Both the position numbers and the translations under genes were made by a program. A DNA stretch of 64,000 bases from Methylomonas paludis (GTDB lineage Bacteria > Pseudomonadota > Gammaproteobacteria > Methylococcales > Methylomonadaceae): positions 3,100,001 through 3,164,000 of the forward strand of contig NZ_CP073754.1 of NCBI RefSeq assembly GCF_018734325.1, in the 5' to 3' direction. The notes below the pieces were generated by a model. That model was given only the letters and a program-made list of their open reading frames with translations. It was not told the origin of the DNA and made no database searches. This document shows positions 38,950 to 47,207 of the stretch, piece by piece. Position 1 is the stretch's first letter, and each line of letters starts with the position of its first letter.

Positions 38950-38990
38950 AAGGCCGAGTCAGCCGCAAGGCTGGCTCGGCCTTCTTCTTG
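38950..38990 (+). terminator. rho-independent terminator of unit 2
   Basis: Stem AAGGCCGAG (38950-38958) and CTCGGCCTT (38975-38983) followed by CTTCTTGTTTTG. It ends the second sulfatase transcript and separates it from the multiheme cytochrome gene. Confidence 0.8.
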
Positions 38991-39035
38991 TTTTGTGTTC
39001 TATACTTTCCTGCTTTAATAAAGAGAGATTCTTTG

Positions 39036-41291
39036 GTGAAAAAACAATATAGATCGGCATTGTTTCTGGTGCTGGCGACTACCCTGATAGCCATTGCCGG
39101 GTACAACTGGTTAGCGAAACAATCCTCCCAGCCTGTATCAAAAGGCCTCATCACACCGCCCATCTCACAAACACTGCCATCAGAGCCGAAATTTGTCGGC
39201 GTAGCGGTTTGTAGTGGCTGTCATGCAGATCAGACCAAACACTGGCAAGGTTCTCACCATGATCTCGCCATGCAGGAAGCCAATGAACGCACAGTGCTCG
39301 GCGATTTTAATCAGGCTGAATTCAAGAAAGATGACGTTGTTTCCCAATTCTTCCGTCGTGATGGCCATTATTTTGTCAAAACCGATGGCACAGACGGCAA
39401 GCTAACTGAATTTGAAGTTAAATACACATTCGGCGTCTCACCGCTGCAACAATATTTACTGGAATTACCCGGTGGGCGGCTGCAGGCACTGTCAATTGCC
39501 TGGGATAGCAGGTCGGCCGCACAGGGTGGACAGCACTGGTTTCATCTCTATCCAAACGAAAAAATCGACCATACTGATGAATTGCACTGGACCAAGCCGT
39601 CGCAAAACTGGAATTATATGTGTGCCGAATGCCATTCGACCAAATTGGAAAAGAATTATGACCAAGCAAGTCAAACATACAATACCCAGTGGGCTGAAAT
39701 CAATGTAGCCTGCGAAGCTTGCCATGGACCCGGCTCGGGTCATGTGGATTGGGCACAAGCCAAAGACCGGAATCCAGCCGATGATGTTAAAAAAGGTCTG
39801 ACATTTAAATTGGATGAACATCATGGCGTTAACTGGGGATTCGCCCCTGGTTCGGATAATGCAAATCGTAGTGAGCCACGCACCACCAGCAAAGAAATTG
39901 AAGTTTGCGCCCGTTGCCATTCCCGGCGCGGCCAATTATTTACCTATGATCAAAAGGGTGAACCACTTTTGGATACCCATCTTCCTGGATTATTGCGTGA
40001 AACGCTATATCATGCCGATGGCCAGATTGATGGTGAGGTTTATGAATATGGATCATTCCTGCAAAGCAAAATGCACCAAGCCGGCGTCAGCTGCAGCGAT
40101 TGCCATGAACCACATAGCTTAAAACTTCGAGCAGAAGGCAATGGCGTATGCTTGCAATGCCACCAGGCTAATAAATATGACTCCGAAAAACATCACTTTC
40201 ACAAAACCGGAACCAAGGGTGCCAATTGCGTGGATTGCCATATGCCTACCAAGGATTATATGGTGGTACATACCCGCCATGACCACAGCTTTCGTATTCC
40301 CCGCCCCGATCTTTCAGTGAAATTTGGCACACCTAACGCCTGCGTCAATTGCCACACAGACAAACAAGCTACTTGGGCTGCAAAACAGTTGAAACGCTGG
40401 CTAGGACACGAGCCGCAAGGCTATCAGCATTATGCCGAAGCCTTGCACGCTGCGCGGGTCGGTGCCGTCGATGCCGATACAAAGTTAGTAGCCTTAATTC
40501 GTGACCAGGATCAACCCGGTATTGCCAGAGCAACAGCCGTATCAGAACTGCGCCGCAGACTGACGGAAGAAACCTTTCCGTTGCTGGCAGAAGCCTTGGC
40601 TGATAAAGATCCGTTGGTGCGGGCCGGCGCTCTGGAAGCTTTAGACCCCTTACCGGTTGAGCAACGCTGGCAGGCCAGTCACCAGTTATTGCGTGATCCG
40701 CTACGGGTAATACGCGCGCTGGCTGCAGAAGCACTGACCGGTACGCCAACGGAACAGTTGCCGGCCAATGAAAAAACCGATCTCCAGCAAGCCGGTGCCG
40801 ATTATCTGGCCGCGCAAAAACTAAATGCCGATCAGCCCGGCTCACTGGTTAACCTTGGCAATTTCTACGCGGCAAACGGTGACGCCAAAGGCGCAGAACA
40901 AAGCTTCCGCCAGGCGCTAGCGCTCGATCCAAGCTGGGTACCGGCTTACATCAATCTAAGTGATTTTTATCGCCAAACCGGTCGGGATACTGAAGGTGAA
41001 AAAGTATTATTGGATGGTCTGGCCCTGCAACCCAAAGCAGCGGCACTGCATCATAGCCTGGGTTTACTGCGCATACGGCAGAAAAATCTGGCCGATGCGC
41101 TGATCTCATTGAGAAATGCCACGGAACTTGCCCCCGCAGATACCCACTTCCGTTATGTTTATGCTTTAGCCTTGCATAGCGCCGGACGAACCGCCGAAGC
41201 ACAGACAGTAGTGGCAATTGGTTTGCAAAATGCACCGGGTGACTTGGTGCTGAAGGATCTTAAACAGCAATTGGCAGGTCATAAAAAGTAA
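39036..41291 (+). CDS. octaheme c-type cytochrome with TPR domain
   Basis: A 751-residue protein with an N-terminal membrane anchor or signal (ALFLVLATTLIAIAGYNWLA), eight CxxCH heme sites (CSGCH, CAECH, CEACH, CARCH, CSDCH, CLQCH, CVDCH, CVNCH) between about residues 55 and 440, a HEAT-like stretch of helices around 480-590, and TPR units from about 610 (AQKLNADQPGSLVNLGNFYA, AEQSFRQALALDPSWVPAYI). It should sit in the periplasm and move electrons; partner and acceptor are unknown. GTG at 39036 (or TTG at 39033) is preferred because an earlier TTG lies inside the preceding terminator. Confidence 0.9.
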   Translation: MKKQYRSALFLVLATTLIAIAGYNWLAKQSSQPVSKGLITPPISQTLPSEPKFVGVAVCSGCHADQTKHWQGSHHDLAMQEANERTVLGDFNQAEFKKDDVVSQFFRRDGHYFVKTDGTDGKLTEFEVKYTFGVSPLQQYLLELPGGRLQALSIAWDSRSAAQGGQHWFHLYPNEKIDHTDELHWTKPSQNWNYMCAECHSTKLEKNYDQASQTYNTQWAEINVACEACHGPGSGHVDWAQAKDRNPADDVKKGLTFKLDEHHGVNWGFAPGSDNANRSEPRTTSKEIEVCARCHSRRGQLFTYDQKGEPLLDTHLPGLLRETLYHADGQIDGEVYEYGSFLQSKMHQAGVSCSDCHEPHSLKLRAEGNGVCLQCHQANKYDSEKHHFHKTGTKGANCVDCHMPTKDYMVVHTRHDHSFRIPRPDLSVKFGTPNACVNCHTDKQATWAAKQLKRWLGHEPQGYQHYAEALHAARVGAVDADTKLVALIRDQDQPGIARATAVSELRRRLTEETFPLLAEALADKDPLVRAGALEALDPLPVEQRWQASHQLLRDPLRVIRALAAEALTGTPTEQLPANEKTDLQQAGADYLAAQKLNADQPGSLVNLGNFYAANGDAKGAEQSFRQALALDPSWVPAYINLSDFYRQTGRDTEGEKVLLDGLALQPKAAALHHSLGLLRIRQKNLADALISLRNATELAPADTHFRYVYALALHSAGRTAEAQTVVAIGLQNAPGDLVLKDLKQQLAGHKK

Positions 41292-41371
41292 TTGCAAGAA
41301 TGACAGTTGCCGGTCAAGGATGATCGGCAACATGATGCCTGATGGACCTAAACCAAACCCTACGCTATCGT

Positions 41372-41755
41372 TTAAAGCAAGCGGTCAATCCTACTTATCG
41401 CTTTTTTATCCAGCCAATATACCCATTCACCTTGTTCTTTTACTTTTAAGGCAGTGAGTTTTTTTCCGGAACACAGCTCGCTGATGGATGCACCGCTGGT
41501 CGGGTCGTAACAGATTTTATGCATAGAACATTGTAAATACCGGCTGGTTTCGTCAAAAATATTGCCATCTTCACAGTCCAGGGTTTTGGGCATGTGTACG
41601 CATTGATTCAAATAGCCGTAGACCGTGCCTTTAAACCGAATCAAGATGGCCTCGCGCCGTTCACCCTGCTGCAGTATCGTGAACCCATATTTACCGAATT
41701 CTGGAACATCTACGCCACGGCATATTGCCACCGGCTCATTTTTTTTAACTGACAT
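41372..41755 (-). CDS. Rieske [2Fe-2S] domain protein
   Basis: A 127-residue small Rieske protein. The cluster ligands are visible as CVH (CxH) near residue 52 and CSMH (CxxH) near residue 76, separated by about 20 residues (NQCVHMPKTLDCEDG and LQCSMHKICYDPTSG). No signal peptide, so it is probably a cytosolic ferredoxin-like carrier or a reductase partner. It converges on the cytochrome gene, and a small inverted-repeat element lies upstream of it. Confidence 0.88.
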   Translation of the reverse strand: MSVKKNEPVAICRGVDVPEFGKYGFTILQQGERREAILIRFKGTVYGYLNQCVHMPKTLDCEDGNIFDETSRYLQCSMHKICYDPTSGASISELCSGKKLTALKVKEQGEWVYWLDKKAISRIDRLL

Positions 41756-41820
41756 GATATTGACTCATAATTGACTGTCTCTTCTCTTCACGGCGTCCTC
41801 CGACAGGACACCGCGCTGCC

Positions 41821-41855
41821 AAATGGGTAAAGCTCAGCCATCAATATATCATTGG
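41821..41855. repeat. 35-bp dispersed repeat beside the second element
   Basis: Matches 21416-21450 at about 30 of 35 positions (core ATGGGTAAAG, TCAATATA, CATTGG). It lies 9 bases before the MITE-like element at 41865. At both sites the two repeats are neighbours, in opposite relative order. Confidence 0.55.
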
Positions 41856-41864
41856 CAAACCACT

Positions 41865-41967
41865 AGTAGTCGACCAATCTTGTTTTGACGGATACGGCGA
41901 ACGATGCGCATCCAGAGTCGGCACTTCCATTTGTATGCTTCCGTCAAAGTAATATTGATCAACCACT
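41865..41967. mobile_element. MITE-like element, copy 2 (103 bp)
   Basis: Inverted relative to the copy at 26239. Its ends are AGTAGTCGACCAATCTT and (complement) AGTGGTTGATCAATATT, both continuing to TTTGACGG, and the internal GTGCCGACTCTG block is shared. It lies between the Rieske gene and the ECF sigma operon. No coding capacity. Confidence 0.7.
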
Positions 41968-42030
41968 AATCTCCCCAAATATATTTTCTCTCATCCACAA
42001 TATTCGGGCTTATGATTCGTCTACACAAGT

Positions 42031-42618
42031 ATGAATACATCACTGACCGATCGATCTGGCTATGACCTGCAGACGCTGATGACTGAACAGAACCGGCATC
42101 TTACCGAAACCATAGTCCGGGAAAGCGGGCGGCTGGGTGGCTTCATTCGCCAACGCGTACCTGATCCCGAAGACGCAGAAGACATCTTGCAAGAGGTGTT
42201 ATTCGAGCTGGTCGAGGCCTACCGCTTGCCGGAACCGATTGAACAGGTAGGCGCCTGGTTGTTCCGCGTAGCCCGCAATCGCATTATTGACCGGTTCCGC
42301 AAGAAACGCGAGCAACCATTCCCGGAGGCGGAGGATAGCGAAGAGGGCTATTGGCTTGATCAGGCTCTACCGGCCCTGGATAGCGGGCCGGAAGCCAGCG
42401 TTGCGCGAGCCATGTTGCTGGAGGCAATCTCAATGGCGTTGGATGAGTTGCCCGCCAGACAACGCGAGGTATTCATTGCCCATGAATTGGACGGACTTAG
42501 CTTCAAGGAGCTGGCCGTTCAAAGCGGGGAAAACCTAAATACCCTACTGGGATGGAAAAGACTGGCCGTACTGCATCTGCGCACGCGGCTGCAACCGCTC
42601 TATGATGAGCTTTCATGA
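42031..42618 (+). CDS. ECF-family RNA polymerase sigma factor
   Basis: A 195-residue alternative sigma factor with region 2 (DPEDAEDILQEVLFELVEAY and GAWLFRVARNRIIDRFRKK) and region 4 (LDELPARQREVFIAHELDGLSFKELA, then LLGWKRLAVLHLRTRL). It likely controls its own operon and envelope-related targets. The stop overlaps the ATG of the next gene (ATGA), so a small membrane protein is translated with it, a placing usual for anti-sigma factors. The operon looks richer in G+C than its neighbours. Confidence 0.9.
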   Translation: MNTSLTDRSGYDLQTLMTEQNRHLTETIVRESGRLGGFIRQRVPDPEDAEDILQEVLFELVEAYRLPEPIEQVGAWLFRVARNRIIDRFRKKREQPFPEAEDSEEGYWLDQALPALDSGPEASVARAMLLEAISMALDELPARQREVFIAHELDGLSFKELAVQSGENLNTLLGWKRLAVLHLRTRLQPLYDELS

Positions 42619-43010
42619 TAAAGGAAACAAAATTGAAAACGAACTGTTCAAACGACACTCCGGCATGTAAGTCAAGGTGTTTCAAGATCGCACTGCTGAT
42701 AGTCACAGGTATTGCCGCCTTAGGCTTGCTGGTGATGCTGCTGTGGAACTGGTTGATGCCGGAGCTGTTTGTTGGGGCGCGGCAAATCGGCTATTTTCAG
42801 GCCCTGGGTATTTTACTGCTGAGCAAAATCCTGTTTGGCGGCTGCCACGCTCATGGCCGCTGGAAGGAACGCCGCCAACATTGGGAAAGCATGACCCCGG
42901 AAGAGCGGGAACAACTGAAAGGCCATTTCAAAAGCCGCTGGGGCCACTGGTGCCGCTCGGATAAAGCTGAAGATAAAACGGTAGGTAGCCCGACACATCA
43001 TGGCGAATAA
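42615..43010 (+). CDS. small membrane protein, possible anti-sigma partner
   Basis: A 131-residue protein with a cytoplasmic Cys-containing N-terminus (KTNCSNDTPACKSRC), two membrane segments (IALLIVTGIAALGLLVMLLW, and FQALGILLLSKILFGG) and a charged C-terminal tail (RWKERRQHWESMTPEEREQL). It overlaps the sigma gene by 4 bases and the phosphoesterase gene by 11. Position suggests control of the sigma factor, perhaps through the Cys motif, but this is inferred from context only; I recognise no family. Confidence 0.75.
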   Translation: MIKETKLKTNCSNDTPACKSRCFKIALLIVTGIAALGLLVMLLWNWLMPELFVGARQIGYFQALGILLLSKILFGGCHAHGRWKERRQHWESMTPEEREQLKGHFKSRWGHWCRSDKAEDKTVGSPTHHGE

Positions 43011-44229
43011 CACAAATTTGGCCGGGCAGCCGGAAACGCCACAAGCCAGAGCATCAGCCGATTTGTCCAGACGACTGCGCCGCTTTGCACTGACCGTCAT
43101 GCCGATCCTGATTGGACTTCATGCCTACATAGGCTGGCGCTTGCTGCCGGCGCTGCCCATCGGCATGCCGGGGACGGTGGTGGGTGGGCTGCTGCTGGGC
43201 CTGTCCGCGTTGCTGATACCTTTGGGAATGTTTGCCCGTTTTTTAGTTCCGAGCCATTCGATGGCCGACCGAATCAGTTGGGCAAGTTCCTTGGTCATGG
43301 GGCTGTTTTCCTCAGTTTTGGTGCTAACGCTGCTGCGCGATGTGTTTTTGCTTATAGCGCAGACGCCATCGCTGGCCGGCTCAACGGCGGCGGCCGTTCT
43401 GGTGGCCGCAGCGCTGTTGACCGTGATCGGTTTCGTCAATGCGCGGCGGGTAGCGCAGGTGGTCCGCATCGATATCCCGCTGGCCGGTTTGCCGATGCCG
43501 CTGGCCGGTTTCACCATCGTTCAGCTTAGCGACATTCATGTTGGACCAACGATCAAGGGCGATTACGTTGCAGCCATCGTCGATCGCGTCAACAGCTTGA
43601 ATGCCGACCTTATCGCTATTACCGGCGATATAGTCGATGGTGGGGTGCTCGAACTTTCGGCTCATACCGCACCTTTGGCAAGACTTAGGGCGCGGCATGG
43701 TGCCTTTGTCGTCACCGGCAATCATGAATATTATTCGGGTGCCCTGAATTGGATGGCAGAATTCCAGCGTTTGGGTCTCAGGGGCCTGATAAACGAACAT
43801 GTGGTCATCGAACACGGCGGCGCACGCATGGTCGTTGCAGGAATAACGGATTACAGCGCACATTTGTTTGACCTTGCCCAACGAAGCGATCCTTTAGCAG
43901 CGCTGGCCGGCAGCCCGGAAGGCATCCCCAGGATATTGCTGGCCCACCAGCCACGTTCGGCTCCTGCAGCGGCATCGGCTGGCTTTGATCTGCAACTGTC
44001 CGGACACACCCATGGTGGGCAATTCTGGCCGTGGAATCTGTTTGTCTTCCTGCAACAGCCATTCACAGCCGGACTGCATCGGCTTGGCAGGCTTTGGGTT
44101 TATACCAGCCGGGGAACCGGCTACTGGGGACCGCCCAAACGCTTTGGCGCGCCATCCGAGATTACGTTATTGCGACTGATCCCCGACCCGGCAAGCAGAG
44201 CACAGCAACCGCAAGATCAAGCCGCTTGA
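43000..44229 (+). CDS. membrane-anchored metallophosphoesterase
   Basis: A 409-residue calcineurin-type phosphoesterase with an N-terminal membrane domain of about four helices (to residue 150) and a catalytic domain with all motifs: VQLSDIHVGP, ITGDIVDGG, VTGNHEYYSG, LLAHQP and LSGHTHGGQF. Relatives such as YaeI act on phosphodiesters or lipid phosphates at the membrane. Third gene of the sigma factor operon, overlapping the preceding gene by 11 bases. The combination suggests an envelope-lipid response, which is inference. Confidence 0.88.
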   Translation: MANNTNLAGQPETPQARASADLSRRLRRFALTVMPILIGLHAYIGWRLLPALPIGMPGTVVGGLLLGLSALLIPLGMFARFLVPSHSMADRISWASSLVMGLFSSVLVLTLLRDVFLLIAQTPSLAGSTAAAVLVAAALLTVIGFVNARRVAQVVRIDIPLAGLPMPLAGFTIVQLSDIHVGPTIKGDYVAAIVDRVNSLNADLIAITGDIVDGGVLELSAHTAPLARLRARHGAFVVTGNHEYYSGALNWMAEFQRLGLRGLINEHVVIEHGGARMVVAGITDYSAHLFDLAQRSDPLAALAGSPEGIPRILLAHQPRSAPAAASAGFDLQLSGHTHGGQFWPWNLFVFLQQPFTAGLHRLGRLWVYTSRGTGYWGPPKRFGAPSEITLLRLIPDPASRAQQPQDQAA

Positions 44230-44360
44230 TAGGCTGCAGCATATATGAAAGTTTCGTAACAGAGTATTTAGTGGGGAATGCTCTCTGACGGTTTTCTTTG
44301 CTGCTTGGTTTTTTCCGTAAACCATTAAACAATACCCTAGGTTTTATGCCAACTCATCAA

Positions 44361-44525
44361 CTAATAGTAATAACGAAGTTGGGCAATCAAAATCGCTTCG
44401 TCCTGATGCTTATAAACAATTCTATATTCATCATCAATTCGGCGCGACCAGTCACCAGCGAGGCCATGCTTTAATAGTTCAGGCTTACCAATGCCTTCAT
44501 AATGGCAGCTCAAGGTTTGAATCAT
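44361..44525 (-). pseudogene. yoeB: truncated YoeB toxin
   Basis: A 54-codon frame whose last 45 residues match the C-terminal half of YoeB (GIGKPELLKHGLAGDWSRRI and DDEYRIVYK). The first 38 or so residues of YoeB are missing, the YefM antitoxin is absent, and the ending is RYYY where active YoeB has RYHY with the catalytic His. This is a dead remnant. The sequence between 44230 and 44632 holds nothing else recognisable apart from a CGAAACT palindrome at 44527. Confidence 0.8.
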
Positions 44526-44632
44526 ACGAAACTAAAGTTTCGCCCCCCCTTGTCGGGTCAAAGTGAAACGGACAGATCGGGGCCATCGGAGAATTCGAAA
44601 AAAGATTTATAAGCCAATCAAGCGACATACAC

Positions 44633-45103
44633 CTAAAATCCATCAGCAAGCTTTTCAATACCCTCGCCGCGGGCAGTGATGACCGCTTGATTCAGACGTA
44701 CCAAATCCGCTTCCAACCTTGAGACTTCCTCAGGGGCATAAGCATCGAACAATCGATTGATATGGATCAAATGGTCTGGGAAGGTTTGTTCGTATATAGC
44801 GCGTCCCGCTTCGGTTAAACGGACTATTTGGCTGCGTCCGTCTTTTTTTGAAGCTAATCTTTCTACAATCCCCTTATCCTCCAGACGACCGACAACCCCT
44901 GTTAGCGTGCCTTTGGTAATCAAAGTTTCTTCACCGAGCTTCTTGAGCGGCATACCCGAAGTATTGCCTAAGGTAATAATTACATCGTATTGAGGCAAAG
45001 TTAAATCAAGCGCATGAACGTGCCTAGCCGCATATGACAGAAATACTTGGTGTGTGCGTAGTAACTGGCGTAATACGGCTGGAAATGTTGCAGGCGATGT
45101 CAT
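44633..45103 (-). CDS. MarR-family transcriptional regulator
   Basis: A 156-residue winged-helix regulator: LDLTLPQYDVIITLGNTSGM near residue 32, recognition region LGEETLITKGTLTGVVGRLEDKGIVER, and wing SKKDGRSQIVRLTEAGR. MarR proteins usually repress efflux or stress genes and are released by phenolic or oxidant ligands. It stands alone between decayed genes. A 14-base palindrome directly upstream of its start may be its own operator. Confidence 0.9.
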   Translation of the reverse strand: MTSPATFPAVLRQLLRTHQVFLSYAARHVHALDLTLPQYDVIITLGNTSGMPLKKLGEETLITKGTLTGVVGRLEDKGIVERLASKKDGRSQIVRLTEAGRAIYEQTFPDHLIHINRLFDAYAPEEVSRLEADLVRLNQAVITARGEGIEKLADGF

Positions 45104-45116
45104 AATTTTAAATATT

Positions 45117-45130
45117 GTTCTAACTAGAAC
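45117..45130. promoter_or_regulatory. palindrome upstream of the MarR gene, candidate operator
   Basis: GTTCTAACTAGAAC: 6-base arms GTTCTA/TAGAAC around two bases, 14 bases upstream of the MarR start. Its size and position suit a MarR dimer site; binding is inferred. Confidence 0.5.
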
Positions 45131-45247
45131 CTTATGATAACGCTAAGCCATCCAGCCCTCAAGATAAACCTTACAGCTTGCCATACATATCATATATTAC
45201 TAATATGCTGGCTGATCAATGCATCAGCCAGCATGGTTGATTATGGC

Positions 45248-45869
45248 TTAGTGGTTGGCGATGTAAATTTTTTGCATTTCTTCATAGCGAGCCAAAGCCT
45301 CTTTCAGTTCAGTGAGTCGCTATTTTTGCGAAAGCTTGTTTAGGGGCATCCCAGCCCCAACAAGCGGCAAAAATTACGCGACCGCTAATGCCTCCGGCGG
45401 CCCCGATTCGTCCTCCTCACCTCGTTCCGACCCAACAAGGGGATCGGAACTTCGGCTCCAAGTGACTTGACGGCGTTTCGCGATGCCTTGCAGGTTTTCT
45501 CCGCTTCGCTTCGAAAACCCGCCCGGCGCTACGCCTATCGGGGACTAAAAATCTTCGCTCCACTTACGTTCCGCTTCCAAGATTTTCAGCGGATGTACCA
45601 GCCAATTGCAAATCGCCTTCCCTGGCGGCTTTCCATGCGTTATTCAAGCGTTTGCCGGCTTGCTGGCGTTTAACTTCGAGATCATTGTTCTCGATGTCTT
45701 TTTGCTGTTGTTTGGCAGTGCTGACCAAATCGGCAACCACTTCCTTGTCCGCATTGCTCTCCACAGCAGCGATGAAAGCGGCTAAAGGTACGGAGAGAAC
45801 AGCAGCTAGATTCAGCATAGGTATGAATGCTATAGATTGGAAGCCCTTAATAATATAAAACTCAAGCAC
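45248..45869 (-). pseudogene. possible interrupted gene around a hairpin-rich insert
   Basis: On the minus strand 45869-45564 encodes a hydrophobic start (MLNLAAVLSVPLAAFIAAVE) and a charged helical stretch (KQQQKDIENNDLEVKRQQAG) ending at a stop after GSGT. About 245 bases later, 45320-45248, lies a helical tail (LTELKEALARYEEMQKIYI) with a stop. Between them is a G+C-rich, hairpin-rich block including a long stem at 45334-45365 (GCTTGTT, GGGGC arms). It may be one gene split by a structured insert, but I recognise neither part. Bases 45870-46110 hold nothing I can support. Confidence 0.3.
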
Positions 45870-46110
45870 TTCGAAATTTGTAAGGCATTGAATTTATTTA
45901 GGGGGTAACTCATAAAAGTTTTTTAGAGCCCCTGGTAATAACATGAAAAATAAGCGGTGTAATGCGCAAATCTTGCAACAGGTTATTCTTGAGAAATACA
46001 CTGATATTGGACGCTCGCTTTGTTTCATGCTTGCCATTCAAAATCTGCCTTTTTCCAACTTCCTGAGGCGATATTCGCACCTGATGCATCGCTTCCCGAT
46101 CCTTGAAAGT

Positions 46111-46766
46111 TCAGTTAGGTATTGCTGGCAAAGCGAGCAAGAAGGGGGGAAGCTGCAACATATCGTCAAATAAGGTTTCATCGCCGGGTTGGTGGGATAA
46201 GAGTTCACAATTTTTTACATATCGATAAGATTTCATCCCTGCAGCGGCGGCGGCCACAATCCCAACATCGCTATCCTCAATAACCACGCATTGGCTAGGC
46301 ATAAAGCCCATCGCGTTGGCCGCATATTGGAATAAGCCTGGCTCCGGCTTCCAAGAGCCAATATCATATGAACTGAAGAGGCGATCATCAAAGAAAGGCG
46401 CCAGGCCACTAACGTGCAATGCATGACGGATTTTCGAAACAGGCCCGCTGGAAGCAATGCACTTAGGGGGAGCTTACGGCTTCGAGCATTTCAATCACGC
46501 CGGGCATCGGTTTTAGCTGACAAGCGAATAGTTCCGCCACATGCTGGCGATAATGTTGTTCAAACGTATCGGGTAAACAAAGGCGAAGACGGTTTTCAAG
46601 ATCAGTAAGAATTGGCGCTAACTTTTTGCCGCGATCGATACCGCGCTGTCAATGTCTCCAGGGTATCATTTAGTTGTGGAAGCAAATCGAGAAACGCTTG
46701 GTTGCAAAGCCCCTCACTATCAATCAGAGTACCGTCCAAATCAAAGATCACACAGATACTTTTCAT
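46111..46766 (-). pseudogene. HAD-family phosphatase gene with two frameshifts
   Basis: Begins at ATG 46766 with the HAD motif ICVIFDLDGTLIDSEG. It shifts frame near 46650 into GKKLAPILTDLENRLRLCLP and LKPMPGVIEMLEAV, and shifts again near 46465 into KCIASSGPVSKIRHALHVSG. The final block SYDIGSWKPEPGLFQYAANA and CVVIEDSDVGIVAAAAAGM carries HAD motifs III/IV. All blocks are in order, so a phosphoglucomutase-like or sugar-phosphate phosphatase of about 218 residues has been inactivated by two small indels. Confidence 0.82.
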
Positions 46767-46852
46767 CTATCGAGCCCCAATGGTTAATAATAGGTATCGT
46801 CGTTTTTCGGCAGACCCTTGAATTGAAGCATTAGCGTTTTGACTCTACTCAA

Positions 46853-47178
46853 TTATGCATTTAGCAGCAACCCGCGAGGAAATTGTTCAAAACTCTCTAT
46901 CACGGATGATACCCCCTCGCAGTCGAGAAGCTTACCGTGCGCGGCAAGTGGGCCAAGGCCCACGATATAGCCAATTTTGGCGTCATGAGCAGATTGGAAA
47001 CCGGAAATGGCATCTTCAACTACAATGCATTCGTGCGGAGTTAGGCTGATGTTTGCTGCCGCCTTGATATACATATCGGGCGCGGGCTTTCCGGGAAGCA
47101 GACCGTCATCGTAAACAATCTGCTGTGGGTCGAACCATTTTTCCAACTCAAGGTGCTGTATGAAAAAGTCGAGATTTG
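46853..47178 (-). pseudogene. C-terminal part of a HAD hydrolase split by IS66
   Basis: Encodes the C-terminal half of a HAD hydrolase (FFIQHLELEKWFDPQQIVY, GLLPGKPAPDMYIKAA, CIVVEDAISGFQSAHDA). Its 5' end is cut at the IS66 border; the N-terminal half is at 49688-50053. Removing the element and one copy of the 8-bp target duplication restores an uninterrupted 227-residue frame. It lies next to another, frameshifted HAD gene. Confidence 0.88.
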
Positions 47179-47207
47179 GTAAGCGCTTAATAAAGCGCGT
47201 ACTCCCC

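Larger units (their letters stand above)
31709..38990 (+). repeat. tandem duplication of a 3.6-kb two-gene unit
   Basis: Unit 1 (31709 to about 35276) and unit 2 (35434 to about 38990) each contain an upstream region opening with the same motif (TTGCTATTTTAATACCACAT), a sigma-54-like promoter, a VPLP-type surface protein gene, a sulfatase gene and the same terminator. Similarity ranges from patchy upstream of the promoter to near identity over more than 500 bases inside the sulfatase genes. Confidence 0.95.

Noticed and set aside
38988..39035. Earlier TTG start for the octaheme cytochrome
   Set aside because: It lies in the tail of the preceding terminator and would place 16 extra residues before the signal anchor.
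45134..45343. 69-codon plus-strand frame
   Set aside because: No ribosome binding site, no family, and it overlaps the MarR promoter side and a remnant on the other strand.
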